Source of the DNA: Bryobacterales bacterium
Lineage (GTDB): Bacteria; Acidobacteriota; Terriglobia; Bryobacterales; Bryobacteraceae
Direction: 5' to 3'
Length of the DNA: 37,745 nt
Assembly: GCA_020847975.1 (NCBI GenBank)
Contig: JADLBD010000096.1
Coordinates: 1 to 37,745, forward strand
Position numbers and translations under genes: made by a program. The notes beneath the pieces are model-generated. The model saw only the letters and a program-made list of their open reading frames with translations, searched no databases and was not told where the DNA came from. Below are positions 31,167-37,745 of this stretch, one piece after another (position 1 is the stretch's first letter; each line of letters begins with the position of its first letter).

Positions 31167-32356
31167 ACGATCTCGAGGCGGTCGGGGTCGAAGGTGACGC
31201 GGCGTCCGGTGCGCAGGGCTTCGGCGGACATGATGCCGGCGACGGCGTGAGAGAACCCGGCCTGGATATCGGCGCGCGGCGTCTTACGGGAGCGGACGCA
31301 GCGGAGGAAGTTTTCCATGTGCGTATCGGTTTCCACCTTTTCGATGGGGATGTCGCCGGCGATGCGGTCCGGGGCTTTGCTGCCGTCTCCGGTGATCTTC
31401 AGGGCTTCGCAATCGAGCATGCCGCGCGAGCCGTACCAGGCGTTGCGAACGGGGGCGGCGTTGGTGAGGCTCATGGCCCAGCGGACGAGGCAATCGTTGG
31501 GGTATTCGAGCAGGGCTTGAAAGACATCCTCGGTTTCGCGGCCGTCCTTCCAGAAGAAGACTCCTCCGCTTGCGACGGCGGAGCGCGGATAGGGCGTGCC
31601 GAGGAACCATGGGACGAGGTCGATATAGTGGCTCATCCAGAGGCCTGGGAGCCCGTTGGTGTAGTCGCGGAAAAGCTGCCATTCGCGGAGGCGGCGGGCT
31701 TCGAAGGTGCGGTCGGAGCGGCCGAAGAGGAAGCGGGGCCAATCGACGTCTTCGGCGCGGATGCCGGAATAATCACGGCGCCAGCGGGGTTCCTGAAAGT
31801 TGACCTCCATGTCGACACGGGTGACGCGTCCGAGCGCGCCCTGTTGCATGAGCTTCGCGGCTCCCATGAGCGCGGGTTCGCTGCGGCGCTGGGTGCCGAT
31901 CTGGACGACCTGCTGCGATTGTTTGACGGCGTAGTAGGCGCGCTTGGCGTCGGCGAAGAGGGTAGCCATCGGTTTTTCGCAGTAGGCATCCTTGCCTGAT
32001 CGAACGGCCTCGGCGAGGATTTCGGCGTGGGTGAAGTCGGGGGCGGCAATGACGACGGCGTCGACTTCGTTCCAGGTGAGGAGTTCGCGATAGTCAGTGG
32101 TCTTGCGGACCGTGGTGGAGAAGGTGGAGCCGGCGCGTTCCGCCATGGTGTTCAAGGCCGGGCGGTGGACATCGCAGACGGCGGTGATGGCGATGTTTTC
32201 GGCTTTGAGCTTGGAGAGGTCGGAGAGGTGGTAGCGGCCGCGGCCGCCTGCGCCGATGAGTCCGATGCCGATGCGGTCATTGGGGGAGAGGTTGCGGCGT
32301 GCGGCGGCGGGAGCGGCGGCTGCGAAGCCGAGAAGGGTGCGGCGGGATGTCGTCAT
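31163..32356 (-). CDS. Gfo/Idh/MocA family oxidoreductase, Tat-exported
   Basis: A 397-residue NAD(P)-binding dehydrogenase. The Tat signal SRRTLLGFAAAAPAAA is followed by a Rossmann domain (GLIGAGGRGRYHL), the EKP motif in DAYCEKPMATL, and the C-terminal alpha/beta domain with WMSHYIDLVPWFLG, a His/Asp-containing active-site segment of the family. It would oxidise a sugar or glycoside hydroxyl outside the cytosol. The ribosome binding site GGAGA lies before ATG 32356. Its end overlaps the next gene by 4 bp, so it is the second gene of a four-gene operon after the Gfo/Idh at 32416-33651 (59 bp gap). Confidence 0.9.
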   Translation of the reverse strand: MTTSRRTLLGFAAAAPAAARRNLSPNDRIGIGLIGAGGRGRYHLSDLSKLKAENIAITAVCDVHRPALNTMAERAGSTFSTTVRKTTDYRELLTWNEVDAVVIAAPDFTHAEILAEAVRSGKDAYCEKPMATLFADAKRAYYAVKQSQQVVQIGTQRRSEPALMGAAKLMQQGALGRVTRVDMEVNFQEPRWRRDYSGIRAEDVDWPRFLFGRSDRTFEARRLREWQLFRDYTNGLPGLWMSHYIDLVPWFLGTPYPRSAVASGGVFFWKDGRETEDVFQALLEYPNDCLVRWAMSLTNAAPVRNAWYGSRGMLDCEALKITGDGSKAPDRIAGDIPIEKVETDTHMENFLRCVRSRKTPRADIQAGFSHAVAGIMSAEALRTGRRVTFDPDRLEIV

Positions 32357-32415
32357 GGATGTCTCCTTGGTGGGCCGTTTCGCCCTGAGTGGGGGAAATG
32401 GCTCAACGGATGCGT

Positions 32416-33651
32416 TTACAATTCGTAGCCTTTGCGGCGGGTGCGGGTAAGCTTCGCGTTGGCTTCCGCGTCGGCGGGGAAGATTTCCTTATGCGGATCC
32501 CACTTCAGTTTACGCCCGAGGTCGCGGGCGATGTTGACGAGATGGCAGACAGTAGACGATCGATGACCGATTTCGACATCGGCGTTGGGAAGGCGGCGGG
32601 AGCGGACGGCGTCGAAGAAATTGGCGATGTGAAAGCGGTTCTCGCCGGGGCCTTCGGGCGTGAACTCGGGGGCGTCTTTGAGGAGGGATTCGGCGAGTCC
32701 GGCCGGTTCGACGGTGAAGGAGCCGCGTTTGATTTCGATGACTCCCTTGTCGCCGGTGAAGATGGCTCCGAGGTCGGCATGATCGCGGCGCGCGCCCCAG
32801 AGTTTGACGGTGACGCCGGAGGCGTAGCGCATGGTGACCTTGGCGGTTTCGCCGGGGGCATCCGGCGCGATCTCGACGGGACCGGTGTTGTCTGTGCCAA
32901 GGGCGAAGTTCACCTGATCGAGGGAATGTGCTCCCCAGCCGGTCACGCCCCAGGACTGGCCACCGCCGTCGTAATCGGTGTACCAGCTCCAGCGTTTTTG
33001 CAGTTCGGAATGATAGGGGCGGAGTTCGGTCTGGTTGCACCACTGGTCCCAGTTGAGGCCTTCGGGCATGGGTTCGGCGTCGCGCGAGGTCCAGTGTTTG
33101 CCGGCTTCGAAATTACAGACCATGACTTCGCGGACGCGGCCGATGGCCCCCTCGCGGACCAGTTTGCTGGCGTAGACGTTGGCGGGGATGGAGCGCTGTT
33201 GGGTTCCGGTGGTGAGGATGCGGCCGAGGCGGCGGGCGGCTTTGACAAGGACGCGGCCTTCAGCGACGGTGAGGGTGAGGGGCTTTTCAGCGTAGACGTC
33301 GAGGCCGGCCTGCATGGCATGGAGGGCGATGAGGGCCCGGGCGTGGGTGGTGGTTTCGACGAAGACGGCGTCGAGCTTTTCGGCATCAAACATAGCGCGG
33401 TAGTCGTGGTACTTGCGCCACTTTTCGCCTTCCGGGCGGGTGCGGGCGGCTTCGTCGCAGCGTGGGAGGAAGCAATCGGCGACGGAAACGATTTCGGCGC
33501 CGGGGAACTGCTCGTTGGCGAGGAGCCAGCGGGCGCGGCCGCCGAGGCCGATGAAGCCGATACGGATGCGGTCATTGGGGCCGACCTTGGCGGCTCGGGC
33601 GGTTGCGGCGAGGGTAGCACCGGAGGCAGAGAGGAAATGCCGTCGTCTCAT
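32416..33651 (-). CDS. Gfo/Idh/MocA family oxidoreductase, Tat-exported
   Basis: A 411-residue dehydrogenase with the Tat signal MRRRHFLSASGATLAATA, a Rossmann motif GFIGLGGRARWL, EKP in DVYAEKPLTLT, and WGVTGWGAHSLDQV in the substrate domain, a segment common in acidobacterial and planctomycete secreted members. It is likely the first gene of the operon running down to the DUF6807 fusion. ATG 33651 is used because the Tat signal starts there; the longer frame to 33768 has no such pattern. TATACC (33664-33659, minus strand) lies 7 nt before the ATG and no ribosome binding site is seen, so the transcript may be leaderless. Confidence 0.9.
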   Translation of the reverse strand: MRRRHFLSASGATLAATARAAKVGPNDRIRIGFIGLGGRARWLLANEQFPGAEIVSVADCFLPRCDEAARTRPEGEKWRKYHDYRAMFDAEKLDAVFVETTTHARALIALHAMQAGLDVYAEKPLTLTVAEGRVLVKAARRLGRILTTGTQQRSIPANVYASKLVREGAIGRVREVMVCNFEAGKHWTSRDAEPMPEGLNWDQWCNQTELRPYHSELQKRWSWYTDYDGGGQSWGVTGWGAHSLDQVNFALGTDNTGPVEIAPDAPGETAKVTMRYASGVTVKLWGARRDHADLGAIFTGDKGVIEIKRGSFTVEPAGLAESLLKDAPEFTPEGPGENRFHIANFFDAVRSRRLPNADVEIGHRSSTVCHLVNIARDLGRKLKWDPHKEIFPADAEANAKLTRTRRKGYEL

Positions 33652-33767
33652 GGCGGGGGGTATAGCATGTTGGTCGCCATTCGGGGGAGGCGTTTTCGCG
33701 CGGAGGGCGTGGAAGGGAAGGATCAGAAGAGGGGAGGGCATGCCAACCCTTTGCTCCGTCCCGGACA

Positions 33768-34688
33768 CTAATAGCTCAAAGTGAAGTCCATCGCGCTAAG
33801 AAAGGAGACCTGGGTTGTCGATGCGGGTCTTATACCGGCAATGGCCTGTCGCATTCCGGCCACCGAGGTCGCGTTTGCGGCAGCGGTCAGTCCGGCATGA
33901 ATATGCGCAAAATCGGGTAAGCCGGCAGCGTATAGCAACTCTGTCCGTACGAAACTCAGGCGATCGGCAGCGGGATCGATTTTGGGGCCGATAGTTGTGG
34001 ACAAGACCGCGTTCGCGGGGAAGCGAAGGTATTGCTGGGACTGTTCCAAGACCCACTGAGACAACCTCGCCAATTGGGCCTCTTCAGCCGGTGCTGACGC
34101 CGACGCTTCCTTGTATCCTTCGGTGAAGATTTTGACTAAGCCGGGTAACCCTCGGGACTCGAGAACAAAAGGTCCTGCCTGAGTCCCAGGCATAAGCTTA
34201 CCGTTGTCGTCATCATCCTCTGCTCGCCGCCCCCACATGACCGGTGCAAGCCGTTCGTCTTGATTGTCTGTAATCTTTGGATCGCCTGTACCTAAGAACC
34301 ACCAATAGGGTGGAGCGGTTGCGGTTACCGGGCCCTTGAGAATGTCCATTGTGAACAGATGGATGTACTGCGATCCACCAGGCAAATTAGACAAAGTGTA
34401 GGAATAACGGACGCCGGCGCCCGACTTCGTGATCCGCACAGAGAATTGCGGTTTATGGTGTATCCTCCGGACAACTTGAACCCTTTGTCCGCTTCCTGTC
34501 ACAACGAGGTCACCAGACGAGGGATCAACCTGCACGCTGTCTCCTGGCTGGCGAACCCCAGGCGCCGGCTTCCAAGTCGGAGGTGCGTTCACGGTTGCCG
34601 GTTCTGCCTTCATCACAGTGGTCTTTTGCGCAGGTTGGGTTTGAACGAGCGCTACCGGCGCTGCAAGTAGAACTAATGTATGCCTCAT
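33768..34688 (-). CDS. Secreted protein of unknown family
   Basis: A 306-residue exported protein: signal peptide MRHTLVLLAAPVALVQTQPA, then a Pro-rich stretch (about 30-50) and a beta-rich middle (about 50-130: DLVVTGSGQRVQVVRR, RITKSGAGVRYSYTLSNLPGG). A PYWWFLGTGDP segment and a helical C-terminal half follow. No catalytic motif or family is recognised. ATG 34688 has the ribosome binding site GGAAGAAG. Codon and base usage differ from the operons around it (G and C nearly equal on the + strand, more mixed third positions), and an AT-rich leader lies upstream, so recent acquisition is possible. It is not obviously part of the sugar operon that starts 116 bp downstream. Confidence 0.75.
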   Translation of the reverse strand: MRHTLVLLAAPVALVQTQPAQKTTVMKAEPATVNAPPTWKPAPGVRQPGDSVQVDPSSGDLVVTGSGQRVQVVRRIHHKPQFSVRITKSGAGVRYSYTLSNLPGGSQYIHLFTMDILKGPVTATAPPYWWFLGTGDPKITDNQDERLAPVMWGRRAEDDDDNGKLMPGTQAGPFVLESRGLPGLVKIFTEGYKEASASAPAEEAQLARLSQWVLEQSQQYLRFPANAVLSTTIGPKIDPAADRLSFVRTELLYAAGLPDFAHIHAGLTAAANATSVAGMRQAIAGIRPASTTQVSFLSAMDFTLSY

Positions 34689-34715
34689 GGATCTTCTTCC
34701 TGGTTTCACTGCCAA

Positions 34716-34907
34716 TTCACTGAAAAAAGTTAACTACGCCACGCTCTAAGCGTGTGCTCGATAGGCAATGCACGTCCTTAAGACGGTGGAAAAATCATAA
34801 AGTATAACAATTTGTTTCGTTTCAAGTTCTCTTCTGATTTATATCATGAATAGGATCGATCTCAAGATGCAAGGACGTTTTCGCGGCGGAGGCGCGGGGG
34901 CCGAAGA
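34716..34907. other. AT-rich intergenic region with hairpin and candidate -10
   Basis: This is the most AT-rich stretch of the window. It holds CACGCT-CTA-AGCGTG (34740-34754, perfect 6-bp stem) and, on the minus strand, TATACT (34806-34801) as a candidate -10 for the 306-residue gene. A T6 run follows the hairpin by about 12 nt in the minus direction, too far for a standard terminator. Confidence 0.45.
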
Positions 34908-36332
34908 TCATGTGGCTTTGAAGGAATAGAGGCGGGCGTCTCGCATGGCGATGGCGAGGCGGATGCGGCGGCCTTTGAGGGTGTCGAGCTTGGCCGGGTT
35001 GGGCCAGGCGACTTGCTGTGGGCGAGTTGCGTTGTGGGTGGCGGAGAAGCCGGGGATGGGGGTGTTGTCTTCATTACGGATTTCGATGGAGAGGCTGCCG
35101 CCCCCGCTCGAGGGGTGTGCTTTCGGGTAGCGGGTGGTGGTGGAGTTGAGGAGGAGTTCGCCGCCGGGCCAGGTCATGGGGCGGGTGACCAGGAGCCCCT
35201 CTTTGAAATCAGCCTGGAGGGCGGCGAAGCAATCGGCGAGGATGGTGGCGAGGGCGACGACGCCGTAGGAGTGCGGGGCTTCGCGGCCGTGGGCTCCGCT
35301 GCGCGCGCCCACGTAGAAGTAGAGTGTGTTGCCTTGCAGGATGGGTGGAGTGGAGGCGCAGGTGTTCCAGGCCTGGTTCCAGGGGTATTTGGGACCGATG
35401 AACGCGGAGCGGCGGGCAGGGCGATGCCAGATGTGGTTGTCGTGGCTCCAGGCAAGTTGCACTTCGATGACATCCGGGTTGTCGTACCAGCGTTCGAGCA
35501 TGCCGAGGTAGAGATCGCCATAGCGGAAGGCGGGCATGCCGTACAACTCGGTGTTGGGATCATCGAGGAGGTCCTGGCGGAGGACGAGTTGCGGGGTGGA
35601 CCAGTGGAGGAAGTCCTTGCTCTGGCTGCGATAGATGGCGCGGGCGCGGACGGCGCGCATCATATCGCGGTGGCGGAGGTAGGCGACGTAGTTGCCCTCA
35701 TGGTCGCGGACGGACATGACGTTGGTGCGGTCTCCGGTATCGGTCATGACGGGTTGGGAACGGTGCTGCCAGACGATGCCGTCCTTGCTGAAGGCGACGT
35801 ATTCGCCGCGGGGGCGGTTCGCGCCGGAGCCGTAGTAGATCATCTTGAAGGGCGATTGTGAATCCTGGGGATCGTGGCAGACGGTGGGGCCATCGTGGCT
35901 TTCGCCGGGAGCGGGCATCATGACGATGTTGTTGTTGCGGGAGCCGCCGAATTCGAAGAGTCCGAGATTGGGGCGCTGCCAGTGGACGCCATCGCCGCTG
36001 GTGGCCATGCAGAGAAGAGAGGGGGCGGGGGAGTTGAAGGTCATGTAGTAGAGGCGCCATTCCGAGCCGAGGCGGAAGGCGGAACCGTAGAGGACGACCT
36101 GGCGGCCTTCCCAGGGGGCTTCGGGGCGCAGGACGGGCTCGGGGAAGAGTTCGGCGGGTTCCCAGACGCGCTCGAGGCGGTAGGTGTCCTCGATCCAGGT
36201 GTCGTCGAGGAAGAGTTGGGGCTGCCTGAGGTCCTTGAGGGCGCGGCCGGCCTGAAAGGATTCGTGCTGGCCGATTCCGGCGAAGGCGGCCGAAGGGGAG
36301 GCGAAGAAAGCGCGGCGAGAGATAGAGGTCAC
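34908..36332 (-). CDS. Beta-propeller glycosidase-like protein, exported
   Basis: A 474-residue protein with a Tat-like signal (SISRRAFFASPSAAFAG). The body has repeated beta-propeller text of the GH32/GH43/GH130-like clan: LFLDDTWIEDTYRL, WRLYYMTFNSP, SGDGVHWQRPNLGL, PFKMIYYGSG, SKDGIVWQHR, SKDFLHWSTPQLVL, LGMLERWYDNPD, SHDNHIWHRP. A C-terminal beta-sandwich of about 100 residues follows. Catalytic acids cannot be fixed by eye. It probably acts on or binds an oligosaccharide. Starting at GTG 36332 it lacks a ribosome binding site; TACCAT ends 6 nt upstream with TTAACC 17 nt further, a plausible leaderless promoter. It is monocistronic by spacing. Confidence 0.82.
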   Translation of the reverse strand: MTSISRRAFFASPSAAFAGIGQHESFQAGRALKDLRQPQLFLDDTWIEDTYRLERVWEPAELFPEPVLRPEAPWEGRQVVLYGSAFRLGSEWRLYYMTFNSPAPSLLCMATSGDGVHWQRPNLGLFEFGGSRNNNIVMMPAPGESHDGPTVCHDPQDSQSPFKMIYYGSGANRPRGEYVAFSKDGIVWQHRSQPVMTDTGDRTNVMSVRDHEGNYVAYLRHRDMMRAVRARAIYRSQSKDFLHWSTPQLVLRQDLLDDPNTELYGMPAFRYGDLYLGMLERWYDNPDVIEVQLAWSHDNHIWHRPARRSAFIGPKYPWNQAWNTCASTPPILQGNTLYFYVGARSGAHGREAPHSYGVVALATILADCFAALQADFKEGLLVTRPMTWPGGELLLNSTTTRYPKAHPSSGGGSLSIEIRNEDNTPIPGFSATHNATRPQQVAWPNPAKLDTLKGRRIRLAIAMRDARLYSFKAT

Positions 36333-36652
36333 CTGGCTATGGTACGCGAGATTGAAGACGGGGTTAAGGGTGGAGGAATTCTAATTTAATGAAATCTTAT
36401 GTTTCCGGCCTGGTGAGGGCAGATGTTCAGAATCGGCAAGAAAAAAATTAGTACTGAGGCTTGAAACGTACTGGATTCCTGGTACACTATCCAACAATCG
36501 CCGTGAGGGGCTGGATATAAAAAGCTTTTCCGGCGGGCGATCAAGCACCGGAACCTCGGGTGGCCGCGCCTGGAGTGTGCGTGAAATGTGTGTCTGAGGG
36601 AGCGCGCGCCCGCGGGTTGGACTGACTGCGAAAGCTTTTGCGGGAGGCCAGA
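36333..36652. other. 320-bp region between the glycosidase-like gene and the tail-sheath locus
   Basis: No gene is seen. From left to right it holds the minus-strand promoter of the glycosidase-like gene (36339-36367), an AT-rich stretch, the plus-strand promoter at 36461, and a leader of about 158 nt. The leader carries AAAGCTTTT twice, at 36521-36529 and 36631-36639, exactly 110 nt apart, each followed by a CGG-rich run. The second copy ends just before the GGGAGG ribosome binding site. I could not match the leader to a known riboswitch. Confidence 0.5.
36461..36488 (+). promoter_or_regulatory. Sigma-70-type promoter of the tail-sheath locus
   Basis: TTGAAA (36461-36466), a 16-nt spacer and TACACT (36483-36488) form one of the best promoter matches in the window. 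Transcription would start near 36495, leaving a leader of about 158 nt before the ATG at 36653. Confidence 0.6.
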
Positions 36653-37486
36653 ATGGCGAAATCGCCAGCCATCATCAACGGACCTGTGGAAGTGATGGAA
36701 CCGAATAGCGGAAAGCTACTATCCCTTCCAGTATCCGATATCTATTTCGAGGACAGCCAAATCAAAGCGCAAGGCTCCCTCTACACAGCCAACCAAGCCC
36801 TGTTCGACGCATTTCTAGGGCACCTGGTGAAAGCCGGAGCGGTAACACCGGGGCCGCAATCGCCGACGAAGCCGGTGATGGTATTGAAGGCGAAGACGGC
36901 GGGATCGACGGGCAATACAATTCTCGCGGTGTTTTCCAACTTCGATTCGGGGACGAATCCGAAGTTTGACGCCACGGTTTCGGAGACGGATACGTACACG
37001 GCTTTGACGCCCGGGACGGTCCAGGCCTCTTTGGGGACGGCGGCGGGCAATGGGACGCGTCCGGGGTTGGTGTTCGTTCCGGGGGCGGCGCCTGCATCGA
37101 CGGCGGTACCCAAGGCGGGCGTCTATGCCCTGACAATCACCTCTCCGGCGACGGCGGCGAAGGCGGACATTCCGTTGAATACCGGTTCAGGGACAGCTTT
37201 CTCCGTACAGGCGAAGGCGGACGGCGCGGACGGGGAATTGACGACGGTGGAGATCAAGGACGTGGATGCAACGGCAAGGACGTTCACGCTGGTGGCGGCA
37301 TGGAAGAAGACGCCGGCGGCGAAAGTGCTGCCAACGGACCTGGCGAGCACGTTCAGCTACGAGATGGACGTGACGCCGCCGGAAGGGGCGGCGGCGGTGG
37401 GGACTCCGGCGGCGGGGTCCGTACTGTTGAGCGGCGGCGCGGATGCATCGGCCGCCGTAAAGGCGACGGCAATAGTGGCCGGTTAG
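36653..37486 (+). CDS. Beta-rich protein of unknown family preceding the tail sheath gene
   Basis: A 277-residue protein from ATG 36653 with a strong ribosome binding site (GGGAGG). The N-terminal part (about 1-65) is mixed helix and strand: IINGPVEVMEPNSGKLLSLPV, then a helical LYTANQALFDAFLGHLVKAG. The rest is Ala/Thr/Gly-rich beta sequence with no signal peptide or membrane helix. The ending TFSYEMDVTPPEG...VLLSGGADAS resembles text found in inserted domains of contractile tail sheaths (LSGGADG). It sits 60 bp before a sheath gene under the same promoter, so it is probably a structural or decorating part of the same contractile particle. No family is assigned; it could also be a diverged, non-contractile sheath paralogue. 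Confidence 0.72.
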   Translation: MAKSPAIINGPVEVMEPNSGKLLSLPVSDIYFEDSQIKAQGSLYTANQALFDAFLGHLVKAGAVTPGPQSPTKPVMVLKAKTAGSTGNTILAVFSNFDSGTNPKFDATVSETDTYTALTPGTVQASLGTAAGNGTRPGLVFVPGAAPASTAVPKAGVYALTITSPATAAKADIPLNTGSGTAFSVQAKADGADGELTTVEIKDVDATARTFTLVAAWKKTPAAKVLPTDLASTFSYEMDVTPPEGAAAVGTPAAGSVLLSGGADASAAVKATAIVAG

Positions 37487-37546
37487 GCGTTTTGGCCAGC
37501 CGGAAAACAGAGTAATCGGTCTATAAATCCGTTTTCAGGAAGAGAT

Positions 37547-37745
37547 ATGCCCATCACACCAACCTATCCGGGCCTCTACATAGAGGAACTGGCAAGCAAC
37601 GCGCGCACCATCACGGCGGCGCCGACTTCGATTGCGGTTTTTGCCGGCTATACGCACCCGAAGACGAAGAATTTCAGGAAGGCCGTGCAGTTGTTCAGTT
37701 TCACCGAATACGAACGGGAGTTCGGGGGGCTGTACGCGAGCGGAA
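37547..37745 (+). CDS. Contractile tail sheath protein, N-terminus (runs off the window)
   Basis: The first 66 residues of a sheath subunit. YPGLYIEELASNARTI, then APTSIAVFAGYTHP, then LFSFTEYEREFGGLY match the standard start of phage and phage-like tail sheaths (PGVYIEExxSGxRxIxGVxTSxxAFxG...SFxEFxRxFGG). The ribosome binding site AGGAAGAG lies just before ATG 37547. Sheaths of this kind surround the inner tube of contractile phage tails, R-pyocins and extracellular contractile injection systems. With no capsid or lysis genes to the left and a long bacterial context, an eCIS-like locus is the better guess, but only the start is seen. The gene continues past 37745. Confidence 0.88.
   Translation, partial: MPITPTYPGLYIEELASNARTITAAPTSIAVFAGYTHPKTKNFRKAVQLFSFTEYEREFGGLYASG

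Noticed and set aside
32389..33771. 460-codon open frame on the + strand opposite the Gfo/Idh gene
   Set aside because: It is a shadow frame rich in Gly, Asp and Glu without any motif; the minus strand encodes a full Gfo/Idh protein.
34740..34754. Intrinsic terminator
   Set aside because: The 6-bp hairpin has no adjacent T-tract in either direction; the nearest T6 run is about 12 nt away.
36495..36652. Riboswitch in the leader of the sheath locus
   Set aside because: I compared it by eye with c-di-GMP and cobalamin aptamer cores and found no match, so no class is claimed.

Overview
The window looks like a chromosomal segment of a high-GC member of Acidobacteriota, most likely a Bryobacterales/Solibacter-type organism. 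This is inferred from an ADOP-type orphan FtsX/MacB permease, many Tat-exported Gfo/Idh/MocA oxidoreductases with TIM-barrel sugar isomerases, a DUF6807 (PmoA-like) protein, and several start codons that sit directly behind -10-like boxes without a Shine-Dalgarno sequence. The + strand is G-rich whichever strand carries the gene, so most of the window probably lies on one replichore. A few genes lack this skew and may be newer arrivals.

Left end (1-4300): four consecutive stem-loops resembling the right end of an IS200/IS605 (TnpB/omega-RNA) element abut a 5'-truncated HepT toxin gene. These are followed by an aldo/keto reductase, a long palindromic intergenic repeat, and an ADOP permease with a clear operator-like dyad in front of it.

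Housekeeping and envelope block (4270-18420): a DUF1559-type prepilin-like protein; a radical SAM protein; a membrane protein / ECF sigma / zinc anti-sigma operon; mobA overlapping an MlaF-like ATPase; a lytic transglycosylase and an AMIN-amidase (peptidoglycan remodelling); a response-regulator diguanylate cyclase divergent from a class I glutamine amidotransferase; an Rrf2 regulator with clpP; beta-carbonic anhydrase with truB; and a single-chain alpha-beta E1 dehydrogenase.

Carbohydrate block A (18510-25840): a minus-strand run of a Tat Gfo/Idh oxidoreductase, a sugar isomerase and a tandem ThuA protein that are translationally coupled, then a DUF4832 protein, a PKD-domain protein and a small conserved protein. 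A second isomerase is divergent, across a 64-bp region holding a 9-bp inverted repeat.

Scar region (25840-27670): decayed DNA with a broken VWA-domain gene and a frameshifted XRE antitoxin, next to an apparently intact ribbon-helix-helix gene with a small partner of unknown family.

Carbohydrate block B (27676-36332): two Gfo/Idh proteins, a mandelate racemase-like enzyme and a DUF6807/six-hairpin fusion form an operon joined by 4-bp overlaps. Upstream lie an orphan secreted protein with neutral base skew and a beta-propeller glycosidase-like protein. With block A this suggests periplasmic or secreted oxidation, isomerisation and hydrolysis of plant or microbial glycans.

Right end (36333-37745): a 320-bp leader with a good promoter precedes a beta-rich protein of unknown family and the start of a contractile tail-sheath gene. 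The window therefore stops at the beginning of what is probably a contractile injection system (eCIS-like) or phage-tail locus.

No rRNA, tRNA or CRISPR array was seen.
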